Of a DNA stretch of 22,288 nt, positions 6,590 through 12,727 are shown in pieces. The DNA lies in NCBI GenBank assembly GCA_947302515.1, contig CAMYVT010000021.1, positions 1 through 22,288 on the forward strand, given 5' to 3'. Source of the DNA: an uncultured Caryophanales bacterium (lineage in GTDB: Bacteria; Bacillota_I; Bacilli_A; RF39; UBA660). The notes under the pieces are model-generated. The model was not told the DNA's origin, ran no database searches, and saw only the letters and a program-made list of their open reading frames with translations. Position 1 is the first letter of the stretch; each line of letters begins with the position of its first letter. The position numbers and the translations under genes are program-made.

Positions 6590-7297
6590 TTATAATACTT
6601 TTCCCTTTTCACTAATATATCTTGTTTCAAATCTATAAGTATTAGGATTATAAGAAGCAATAGCAATTTCTTCTAATACTTCATCACTAATATCTTCTCC
6701 TACATAAGCTAAATCTTCTAAATCTATTATTACAATATCACCTTTATTATAATGATACCCATTATAATCAAAATCGCTTATCATTCTACCAGTATTTTCA
6801 GATTTAGGATCATTCCATATATAACCAGTTTTTCTTAAACTCTTGTATGTATTATATAATTCTTCATCAGTAAAAGTATCAGTTTCGACATATGGAGAAA
6901 TTTGTATAGAATAATACTCTCTTTCACCAACTTGAAAATCTGTATGATATAAAACTGGTATTAAAGTAGAAAAATCTTGATATCTATCTATTAAACTACG
7001 ACTATTAGGCTTACCTATTTTTAAAACATTATCACCCATTTTAAAAACTAAAGAAGTATGTCCTTCACCAATAAAAATAATACTATCAGTCATTAAATCA
7101 TTATTACAATTATTTTTAATAACATCTTTTAATAAAGCAAAAAACTCATCTCTCTTATCATTATTATCAGTATTTTTTACAAAAGAACTTCTATCATATA
7201 AAACTTTACCAATTAGTTTAATAAATTCATCTAGAAAAAGAGTATTATCTTTATATTGTTTTAAAGTATCAAATAACTCTTTATAGTCACTACTCAA
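6590..7297 (-). CDS. Protein-kinase-like fold protein
   Basis: About 235 aa. A GTG at 7306 overlaps the upstream stop (GTGA), but AGGAAGTGAT is spaced for the TTG at 7297, which I prefer. Kinase-like landmarks, numbered from the GTG: a glycine-rich loop FIGEGHTSLVF (about 78-88), Lys96 in NVLKIGK, a catalytic-loop-like WNDPKSENTG with Asp166, Lys168 and Asn171, and IVIIDLEDLAY, where Asp195 matches the metal-binding DFG Asp. These appear in the canonical order and spacing for a minimal kinase or aminoglycoside-phosphotransferase-type enzyme, so an active phosphotransferase is plausible. Residues 1-75 are an unassigned helical N-terminal extension. It sits between two unknown genes in one unit. 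The substrate is unknown. Confidence 0.68.
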   Translation of the reverse strand: MSSDYKELFDTLKQYKDNTLFLDEFIKLIGKVLYDRSSFVKNTDNNDKRDEFFALLKDVIKNNCNNDLMTDSIIFIGEGHTSLVFKMGDNVLKIGKPNSRSLIDRYQDFSTLIPVLYHTDFQVGEREYYSIQISPYVETDTFTDEELYNTYKSLRKTGYIWNDPKSENTGRMISDFDYNGYHYNKGDIVIIDLEDLAYVGEDISDEVLEEIAIASYNPNTYRFETRYISEKGKVL

Positions 7298-7302
7298 TAT
7301 AA

Positions 7303-7944
7303 TCACTTCCTAGTTATAGTTTTTTGTCTAGTATTTAATTCTATACCTTGAAAAACAGGTCTTTCTTCATCAGTAAAATAACCCACTCTACGGATATTAC
7401 CAATATATTTAAAATCAATTAAATCTCTTCCATAAAACTCTAAGTAATCTCTAAATACATTGGACAAATCACCTTCAGTAAGCATAGTATTAATATCTTT
7501 TTCTCCAATATGTTCTACTAAAAAGAAATGTAAATCAATTTGATTATTAGAAATACCAATTTCTTTTTTAGCATCTATTTTATCTTTTCTATTTTCACCA
7601 TAATAATTAATAATTAATTTATATATATCAGCTTCTGTTATTATAACCTTTGATTCATCTTGTAAATCAACTTTTAATTCAGGAAGTTGTTCTCCCCTTC
7701 CATATAAATCTTTATAACTAGTTCTAATATCAGAAATACTATTACTAGTATTTACTACTTTTTCAGTAAAAACAATAGCTTCTTCTATATTATCAAAATT
7801 TAAAATAATATTATTTCTATCACCATCAATTACTTCTAATTGACATTCATCATCATTAATAAAAATTCTAGCTATTGAACGCATCAAAGAAATATATAAA
7901 GTATTACCACTTACATACCAATGATTTAATTCTATTCTTTGCAT
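7303..7944 (-). CDS. Hypothetical protein upstream of kinase-like gene
   Basis: 213 aa from the ATG at 7944, chosen because AGGTGG lies about 7 nt upstream. The frame stays open to a TTG at 7980, but that stretch overlaps the promoter and the ribosome binding site. Soluble and acidic, with no membrane segment. The N-terminal half looks beta-rich (HWYVSGNTLYISL, NDDECQLEVID, NIILNF) and the C-terminal half more helical. I recognise no family. It opens the kinase-like unit, its stop overlaps the next ribosome binding site, and a promoter lies just after the preceding terminator. Confidence 0.75.
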   Translation of the reverse strand: MQRIELNHWYVSGNTLYISLMRSIARIFINDDECQLEVIDGDRNNIILNFDNIEEAIVFTEKVVNTSNSISDIRTSYKDLYGRGEQLPELKVDLQDESKVIITEADIYKLIINYYGENRKDKIDAKKEIGISNNQIDLHFFLVEHIGEKDINTMLTEGDLSNVFRDYLEFYGRDLIDFKYIGNIRRVGYFTDEERPVFQGIELNTRQKTITRK

Positions 7945-7961
7945 AAACCCACCACCTATAA

Positions 7962-7973
7962 ATATTTTATCAT
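7962..7973 (-). promoter_or_regulatory. Probable extended -10 promoter of the kinase-like unit
   Basis: The minus strand reads TATGATAAAATA, containing TGA-TAAAAT, immediately after the terminator hairpin at 7983-8001 and before the AGGTGG of the first gene. No good -35 was seen. Confidence 0.4.
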
Positions 7974-7982
7974 ATAACAAAA

Positions 7983-8001
7983 AAAGTAGTAAAACTACTT
8001 T
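7983..8001 (-). terminator. Terminator of the 138-aa protein gene
   Basis: An 8-bp stem AAAGTAGT/ACTACTTT with a 3-nt loop is followed on the minus strand by a T tract. It overlaps the TAG stop at 7995. Confidence 0.75.
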
Positions 8002-8411
8002 CTTCCTTTAGTTTTTTTATATATAAACCTACATAGAGGCCCCATTTTTTTAACTTTTTGTCTTTCTTCAATTAACTTTACTATACTATCAATTTCTGCT
8101 TGTTCTTCATCACTTAATTCACTATTCGCGCAAATATAATCTTGAACTGCAGGAATATCTTCCAATCTAGAAATCATACTCTTAAGACGTTCTAACTTAG
8201 CATTTACAACTGAGTTATCAGTTTCTTTCTCCTCTTGTCTAATATAATAATCATACATACGAAGAATGTATTCATCTGGTAAAGTAGCTATAGCAATATT
8301 AAATTCATTATTATTATCAATCATGATATCAAAATATCTATAGTCAGCATCTTTTTCACAAATATTTTGTTCCAGTAATGAAACATCTTCTTCATCATTT
8401 AATGTTTTCAT
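7995..8411 (-). CDS. Hypothetical acidic helical protein
   Basis: 138 aa, soluble and mostly charged, with a long helical, coiled-coil-prone stretch in the middle (KETDNSVVNAKLERLKSMI, then EEQAEIDSIVKLIEERQKV) and a basic C-terminal tail (FIYKKTKGRK). I do not recognise a family. A consensus promoter (TTGACT-17-TATAAT, 8442-8470) precedes it. A GGAAGGG sits about 12 nt before the ATG, which is somewhat far. It is a monocistronic unit, with its stop buried in a terminator. Confidence 0.72.
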   Translation of the reverse strand: MKTLNDEEDVSLLEQNICEKDADYRYFDIMIDNNNEFNIAIATLPDEYILRMYDYYIRQEEKETDNSVVNAKLERLKSMISRLEDIPAVQDYICANSELSDEEQAEIDSIVKLIEERQKVKKMGPLCRFIYKKTKGRK

Positions 8412-8441
8412 AAAATATAATAACCCTTCCTTTGTCCCATT

Positions 8442-8470
8442 ATTATATTCATTTACCTGTATAAAGTCAA
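8442..8470 (-). promoter_or_regulatory. Consensus sigma-A promoter
   Basis: The minus strand reads TTGACT, a 17-bp spacer and TATAAT, five of six -35 matches and a perfect -10. It drives the 138-aa protein gene and begins 4 nt beyond the stop of the upstream gene. Confidence 0.8.
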
Positions 8471-8473
8471 TTA

Positions 8474-8971
8474 TTATTCTGCTTTACAATTATATCCATT
8501 ATTTTCACGATATAATCTGTAACCAGCTACATCAAAAGTACCATCTTCATCAATATACCTAACTTCTGCAATTCTAGCCTCTTTAGTATCCAAATTAGAC
8601 ATATTATAAGTAGTAACACGTACTCCACTAGTATCATCACAATTAACTGTATCAACAATACCCGCAATTGAATTATATGTTTCTAATCTTTTCTTATAAA
8701 AATCACAAGTTTCTTTTTGCTTATCTTCCCATTTCATTTCATCAATTTTAGTAATTAACTTACTATCTTGTAAATTAAGTTCAACAGTAAAATGAAAATC
8801 ATCTTTATCAGTATAAGTACATACTAATTTATTAACTACTTCTAAACTTTTCTTAGGTTGTATAACACTAGTAGGTTCCTTAGATAAAAAATTAACTAGT
8901 ATTACTCCAACATTAATAACTACAAAAATGAATATAAAAATAAATATCCCATATAATATCTTTTTATTCAT
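8474..8971 (-). CDS. Membrane-anchored hypothetical protein
   Basis: 165 aa. An N-terminal hydrophobic helix (ILYGIFIFIFIFVVINVGVI, residues about 5-27) without a lipobox Cys suggests a single-pass anchor with an outside domain. That domain has four Cys (CTYTD, TCDFY, VNCDD, YNCKAE), compatible with two disulfides, and several beta-type segments. The closest pattern I can offer is a small secreted DUF1307-like domain, held loosely. The ATG has GAGGTGAG 4 nt upstream. Its promoter (TTGAAT-16-TATAAT with TGT extension) overlaps the end of the ProX gene. No hairpin terminator follows. Confidence 0.72.
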   Translation of the reverse strand: MNKKILYGIFIFIFIFVVINVGVILVNFLSKEPTSVIQPKKSLEVVNKLVCTYTDKDDFHFTVELNLQDSKLITKIDEMKWEDKQKETCDFYKKRLETYNSIAGIVDTVNCDDTSGVRVTTYNMSNLDTKEARIAEVRYIDEDGTFDVAGYRLYRENNGYNCKAE

Positions 8972-8988
8972 CTACTCACCTCATTCTA

Positions 8989-9016
8989 ATTATAACACAA
9001 ACTTATTATAATTCAA
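8989..9016 (-). promoter_or_regulatory. Promoter of the membrane-anchored protein gene
   Basis: TTGAAT, 16-bp spacer, TATAAT with a TGT extension on the minus strand. The -35 lies inside the last codons of the ProX gene. Confidence 0.65.
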
Positions 9017-9497
9017 TTATACTAATAGAATTGCCATGTTCTTTAATAATATCTAACAAATCTTTTGTCTTCATCCAAACAGTTGCTGTATTATCATTAG
9101 GATGAACTCCAATCAAACTTTCATCACTAAGGCAAAATTCTTTATCTATATAAAACTCTACCATAGCATCTTTATCATTTAATAAACCTAAAGGAGTAAC
9201 TGATCCAGGTATTAAATTAAGTTTATCTAATAAATCATTTTCTGATACAAAACTAAGTCTTTTAGTATTATAATCTCCTCTAAATTTTTTTAAATCAACC
9301 TGTTTATTACTCTTAAGAGTTATTAAATAAAAATGTTTTTTCTTTTCATCTCTAACAAATACATTTTTAGCATCAGCTTCAGGATAAGGAAGATCTATTT
9401 TACTTAATTCTTCCATAGTATATACAGCACCATGTTCAGTAACTTCATACCAAATTCCTCTATCATTTAACATTTGATAAATTTCTTCTTTATTCAT
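9006..9497 (-). CDS. ProX/YbaK-type aminoacyl-tRNA deacylase
   Basis: 163 aa from the ATG at 9497, which has GGAGGA 3 nt upstream; an in-frame ATG at 9518 lies before that site. Conserved features of the prolyl-tRNA-editing (YbaK/PrdX/ProXp-ala) family: AKNVFVRDEKKKHFYLITL with the catalytic-position Lys44 next to Asn45, LRF-type strand SFVSENDLLDKLN, the hallmark GSVTPLGLLND (98-108), and IGVHPND near the C-terminus. Family members hydrolyse mischarged tRNA-Pro (usually Ala-tRNA-Pro) in trans. It is freestanding, not fused to ProRS, and cytosolic. No convincing promoter of its own was found; a duplicated palindrome precedes it. Confidence 0.88.
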   Translation of the reverse strand: MNKEEIYQMLNDRGIWYEVTEHGAVYTMEELSKIDLPYPEADAKNVFVRDEKKKHFYLITLKSNKQVDLKKFRGDYNTKRLSFVSENDLLDKLNLIPGSVTPLGLLNDKDAMVEFYIDKEFCLSDESLIGVHPNDNTATVWMKTKDLLDIIKEHGNSISIIEL

Positions 9498-9518
9498 AAG
9501 TCCTCCATTATAGTACAA

Positions 9519-9551
9519 AAATACATGTATAATAAATTAATACATGTATTT
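9519..9551 (-). terminator. Terminator-like duplicated palindrome
   Basis: AAATACATGTAT at 9519-9530 and ATACATGTATTT at 9540-9551 form a 12-bp stem with a 9-nt loop, followed on the minus strand by TTTTT. It fits termination of the seven-gene operon. Each arm is itself the palindrome ATACATGTAT, so a protein-binding site is an alternative. Confidence 0.5.
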
Positions 9552-9564
9552 ACCAATAATAAAT

Positions 9565-9819
9565 CTATTTTTTATTACCTAAAATACTAAATATTTTATC
9601 TTTAAGCCCCTTACCAACAACTTTCATTATAGTATCATAAATCTTATTAGCATCCTTTTCAGATAAACCAGCTTCTTTCATAATACCCTTAACCATTTTT
9701 TCTTTATCACCTTTTCCAGAAAGAAGATTATCTCCAATAAGTTTACCTATTTTTTCAACCTGTTTATCATCTAATTTAACATTCTTTTTAATTTCTTTTA
9801 ATATTTTATCTTTATCCAT
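9565..9819 (-). CDS. Small Lys-rich helical protein with internal duplication
   Basis: 84 aa, highly charged, lysine-rich, no membrane segment. Residues 3-35 and 39-71 align without gaps, with 11 of 33 identities (K-x-K-x-x-K-x-I-x-K-x-x-x-L-x-x-K-x-x-x-K-I-x-x-x-I), so the protein is a two-copy helical repeat. The function is unknown; a small nucleic-acid- or protein-binding helical bundle is conceivable. The ATG has GGAGGT 6 nt upstream. It is the last gene of the operon that starts at 12673, 13 nt after the PPOX-family gene. Confidence 0.75.
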   Translation of the reverse strand: MDKDKILKEIKKNVKLDDKQVEKIGKLIGDNLLSGKGDKEKMVKGIMKEAGLSEKDANKIYDTIMKVVGKGLKDKIFSILGNKK

Positions 9820-9832
9820 AATAATACCTCCA

Positions 9833-10225
9833 TTAAAATTTAATTACTTTGGGTTCTTCTGTAAATGAAGAAATAATAGCTTCTCCTCCATCAAAATATA
9901 ATACTTCAGTATTATCATCTTCTGCTGAATACATTGCTTTTAATGTCGGATTTTTATCTAACATATCTCTTTTAGCTTCAATTCTATCATCTCTAACAAG
10001 CCTACCAGTAACACGTATCCATCTTCCATCTTTAAACGCACATAATTCTACCTTTGGATTAATTTGGATTTGTTTAGAAACATTTTTACTTTTACCAGTT
10101 TGTATATAAAGTTTATTTTCAAATATTTCTGCTGTACCAAAAGGCCTTACTCTCGGTTGATCTCCCTCCACTGTAGCTAGATAATAAACACCACAGTCTT
10201 TTAAAAATTTTACAACTTCTTCCAT
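9833..10225 (-). CDS. Pyridoxamine 5'-phosphate oxidase family (FMN-binding split barrel) protein
   Basis: 130 aa, typical of the short PPOX/NimA-like family. Features: an N-terminal helix, then YYLATVEGDQPRVRPFGTAE, LYIQTGKSKNVSKQIQINP and VELCAFKDGRWIRVTGRLVRD, the usual order of strands that bind FMN at a homodimer interface. Such proteins reduce or bind flavins or small oxidised compounds; true pyridoxine biosynthetic activity is unlikely at this length. The ATG has GGAGGTAG. It lies in the same operon as a flavodoxin (10640-11101), a hint of shared flavin or redox chemistry. Confidence 0.85.
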   Translation of the reverse strand: MEEVVKFLKDCGVYYLATVEGDQPRVRPFGTAEIFENKLYIQTGKSKNVSKQIQINPKVELCAFKDGRWIRVTGRLVRDDRIEAKRDMLDKNPTLKAMYSAEDDNTEVLYFDGGEAIISSFTEEPKVIKF

Positions 10226-10235
10226 AATCTACCTC

Positions 10236-10637
10236 CTATTCATTATTACCAATCATGAAACAAATCATAATTTTTTCAAATTCTACTATATATATTTCTT
10301 CTAATATATAAAATGTAGTTTTCTTTTCAATTAAAGAAAGAATATTAGTATCACTAATAGTATATATCTTTTTAACATTACCAGCTCTATAATTAATTAA
10401 ATAAAGAAAGGTATCAAGTGCTTTATTATCTATTCTTAATAAATCTTTCATCAAGTCATTAAAAGGTCTTTTCACTTCATCTAATATTATTCCATCAGAT
10501 AATTTATAAAATCTTATAAAACTATTCATATAATTATTAATATCATAGCAGTCAGATCTCATATAGGAACAACCCATATTATATGAAGCCATACTAACAA
10601 TACCAGATATATATAAATCAGCTTCTTCTGTTGTCAT
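10236..10637 (-). CDS. Hypothetical protein between flavodoxin and PPOX genes
   Basis: 133 aa, soluble, with aromatic- and Ile-rich strands (KTTFYILEEIYIVEFEKIMI) near the C-terminus and a Cys/Met-rich patch near the N-terminus (YNMGCSYMRSDCYDINNYM). I do not recognise a family. Start ATG at 10637, 2 nt after the flavodoxin stop, so translation is probably coupled. A GGATTGGG in the end of the flavodoxin gene may serve as the ribosome binding site. It is inside the 12673-9565 operon. Confidence 0.72.
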   Translation of the reverse strand: MTTEEADLYISGIVSMASYNMGCSYMRSDCYDINNYMNSFIRFYKLSDGIILDEVKRPFNDLMKDLLRIDNKALDTFLYLINYRAGNVKKIYTISDTNILSLIEKKTTFYILEEIYIVEFEKIMICFMIGNNE

Positions 10638-10639
10638 AA

Positions 10640-11101
10640 TTATTCAACCCAATCCTTAATAGTATTATCAACTTTTTGTATTCTTTTACCATCAACAAAT
10701 TTTAAATTAGAATACTTATCTCTTAAATCTTTAAGGCTTCCATCTACTCCACTACCACCACTAGTTACAAATACATATATATCTTTTCCACTTAAATCAT
10801 TTTCTTCAATAAATGTATTAATAATAGTGGGAGCAGTATACCACCATACTGGAAAACCAATAATAATTCTAGAATATTCTTCTATATTATCTACTTTTCT
10901 TTTGATTTGAGGTCTAAAATCTTTGTTATTCATTTCTATTGTTGAACGACTATTCTTATCTCTCCAATCAAGATCACCAACAGTGTATTCTTCTACAGGT
11001 TCTATTTCAAATAAATCTCCCTCTAATAGAGTTGCAATATCTTCAGCAACTTTTTTTGTTACACCACTAGCTGAAAAATAACTAACTAATATCTTTTTCA
11101 T
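10640..11101 (-). CDS. Flavodoxin family protein
   Basis: 153 aa. The FMN phosphate-binding loop follows strand 1 (ILVSYFSASGVTKKVAEDIA). The second flavin loop is IIIGFPVWWYTAPTIINTFI, with the WW-Y typical of Flavodoxin_4-type proteins, and the third is VFVTSGGSGVDGSL. It is a cytosolic electron carrier or small quinone/nitro-reductase-type flavoprotein; the partner is unknown. Its ATG overlaps the stop of the pyrophosphatase-like gene (ATGA, 11098-11101), so the two are translationally coupled. Confidence 0.88.
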   Translation of the reverse strand: MKKILVSYFSASGVTKKVAEDIATLLEGDLFEIEPVEEYTVGDLDWRDKNSRSTIEMNNKDFRPQIKRKVDNIEEYSRIIIGFPVWWYTAPTIINTFIEENDLSGKDIYVFVTSGGSGVDGSLKDLRDKYSNLKFVDGKRIQKVDNTIKDWVE

Positions 11102-11445
11102 TTTTCTACCTCATTTCTTATAATTATATGATTAAAAAACTGTTCTTGAAATTCTACTAAAGCATTAATTGCCTCATCACTATACTCTTTTCCCTCAGGT
11201 ACAATAACTAATTTATCATCGTCATCATCAGTTCTATGAATAATAGCAATACATTTACCAGTAAACTCTTCTACTGGTTTAAATACACCCAATAAATAAC
11301 AATCAAGTTCTTCACCATCACCACTAACAGTTCCAGGAATATATCCATAATTTACAGGATAAATAAATCCATGTTTAGGGTGTTTAGAACCAAAAGGTCT
11401 ATCAATCTTAATATCTAATATTTTTCCAAGATAATCTTTATTCAT
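11098..11445 (-). CDS. Small inorganic pyrophosphatase-like protein
   Basis: 115 aa, shorter than classical family I pyrophosphatases (about 160-180 aa). Core features are retained: RPFGSKHPKHGFIYPVNYGYIPG, the metal-site segment D43-G-E45-E-L-D48 (the classical form is D-x-D-P-x-D, so the second Asp is Glu and Pro is lost), and HRTDDDDDKLVIVP with the conserved acidic pair and Lys. The C-terminal Tyr-Lys region of classical enzymes is replaced by a short helix. It may hydrolyse PPi or another pyrophosphate-containing compound. The ATG has AAAGGAG. It lies 4 nt after the upstream gene and overlaps the flavodoxin gene. Confidence 0.8.
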   Translation of the reverse strand: MNKDYLGKILDIKIDRPFGSKHPKHGFIYPVNYGYIPGTVSGDGEELDCYLLGVFKPVEEFTGKCIAIIHRTDDDDDKLVIVPEGKEYSDEAINALVEFQEQFFNHIIIRNEVEK

Positions 11446-11449
11446 ACAA

Positions 11450-12022
11450 TTAATTCTCCTTTATTTTAATTAAACAATCATATATTTCTTTAGCATCATC
11501 CCATAACTCATCATATTGAAATCTTTTAATATCACCAGTATCATCTGACGAAATATATCTTTCAAATTCAGTTATTGCTCTATCAACATTATCTTTATTA
11601 ATCATATCTTTAATCATATATTTAACAATATTTTTATAACCACGAAATAATAATGTTACAAAACATTGATAATATGTTTTTTCTGGTAAATCTGATATTT
11701 CATATAGTTTTTTAACCATATTTTCATCAACTTTTCTAGGATTAGTAACAATAATCTTATTAGAACGAAATAATCCATTAGGACAATTTATATGATTAAT
11801 TTCAACCACTTCCGCTCCTTCAGGAATAATAACATCATATAATGTATTTCCTCTATGTAGCCAACGAAGTAATTTAGATTCTTCACAAAAATTAAAACCA
11901 CCCATCTCTTTAGGATTATCTACTTCAGGATGCCAATTATCAGTTTCATTTATTTCATCAATTTTATATTCAAATCCACCAGCATTAGATTTAACACCAT
12001 CCATCACACGAACAAACCTCAT
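11450..12022 (-). CDS. Conserved-looking hypothetical protein
   Basis: 190 aa, soluble. The N-terminal 100 residues look like a compact beta-rich domain (FCEESKLLRWLHRGNTLYDV, IIPEGAEVVEI, NGLFRSNKIIVTNPRKV), a pattern I associate with a family of uncharacterised Firmicute and phage proteins, possibly the DUF7666 group, though I cannot confirm it. The C-terminal 80 residues are helical and acidic. The ATG has GGAGATATA upstream. It is the second gene of the 12673-9565 operon, 12 nt after the first, and 4 nt before the pyrophosphatase-like gene. No function is assigned. Confidence 0.75.
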   Translation of the reverse strand: MRFVRVMDGVKSNAGGFEYKIDEINETDNWHPEVDNPKEMGGFNFCEESKLLRWLHRGNTLYDVIIPEGAEVVEINHINCPNGLFRSNKIIVTNPRKVDENMVKKLYEISDLPEKTYYQCFVTLLFRGYKNIVKYMIKDMINKDNVDRAITEFERYISSDDTGDIKRFQYDELWDDAKEIYDCLIKIKEN

Positions 12023-12034
12023 ATTATATCTCCT

Positions 12035-12673
12035 TTATTTACCACCAGTTATATTTACTCTACCCAACTTTTTCACTTTAGGATTAAAATCTAAATCCTG
12101 ACTTAATTGCTCTAAATATTTAAAACTAACATCATTATAAAAATGTCTAGTAGCTCTATTAGATCTTTTATCATAAATTGGATAAATAACAATATTAGGA
12201 GTATCATAATATGATTCTTCAACATCTCCTAACATTATATGTCTACTAAGTTTAAGTTTATTATCACTTTTAGATACACCTTGATATACATATATCTCAG
12301 GAACATCAATAGTATGTAATTGTTCACGAAAATCTACATTAATAGTTTTATAATAATCTTTACATTCTTTTTCACATTGTAATATTTCTTCTCTAAGAGC
12401 ATTATATATTTGTACATTTAAATCATTCTCCAGTAAAAGCATTTCTACTTGTCCTTCATAGAACTCTTTTTCTTCTTCGGGAGTTAATTCTTTCTTTTTA
12501 CTATAATATTCATTATTATTTAAAAGATAGGCATATCTTGAAACAATATGATGCTCAACAGATAATTCTGACATTAAATATTTAATATCAAGTATCCTTC
12601 TTTCATTTTCTCTTTTTAATCTTCTTTTAAAACCTATTCCACAAGTATCAACAACTTCTTTTAGTTCAGTCAT
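12035..12673 (-). CDS. Hypothetical charged helical protein, first gene of operon
   Basis: 212 aa from the ATG at 12673, which has GAGGAGG 6 nt upstream. The frame is open to 12766, but that extension crosses the terminator, the promoter and the end of the GNAT fusion gene, so it is not used. The protein is soluble and charged. The first 130 residues are strongly helical (FKRRLKRENERRILDIKYL, ELTPEEEKEFYEGQVEMLL) and may form a coiled coil. The rest alternates beta-type segments (PEIYVYQGV, PNIVIYPIYD). No family recognised. It opens the seven-gene operon behind an extended -10 promoter at 12695-12703. Confidence 0.72.
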   Translation of the reverse strand: MTELKEVVDTCGIGFKRRLKRENERRILDIKYLMSELSVEHHIVSRYAYLLNNNEYYSKKKELTPEEEKEFYEGQVEMLLLENDLNVQIYNALREEILQCEKECKDYYKTINVDFREQLHTIDVPEIYVYQGVSKSDNKLKLSRHIMLGDVEESYYDTPNIVIYPIYDKRSNRATRHFYNDVSFKYLEQLSQDLDFNPKVKKLGRVNITGGK

Positions 12674-12694
12674 TTTTTCCTCCTCTACATTTTC

Positions 12695-12703
12695 ATTATA
12701 ACA
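12695..12703 (-). promoter_or_regulatory. Extended -10 promoter of the seven-gene operon
   Basis: The minus strand reads TGTTATAAT directly after the T tract of the preceding terminator, 22 nt before the start codon at 12673. Confidence 0.65.
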
Positions 12704-12727
12704 AAAAAGAGGGCTTAATGCCACTCT
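12703..12727 (-). terminator. Terminator of the GNAT-tRNA-binding gene
   Basis: Minus strand AGAGTGGC-ATTAA-GCCCTCT forms a 7-bp stem with one bulged T, followed by TTTTTT. It overlaps the TAG stop at 12726. Confidence 0.75.
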
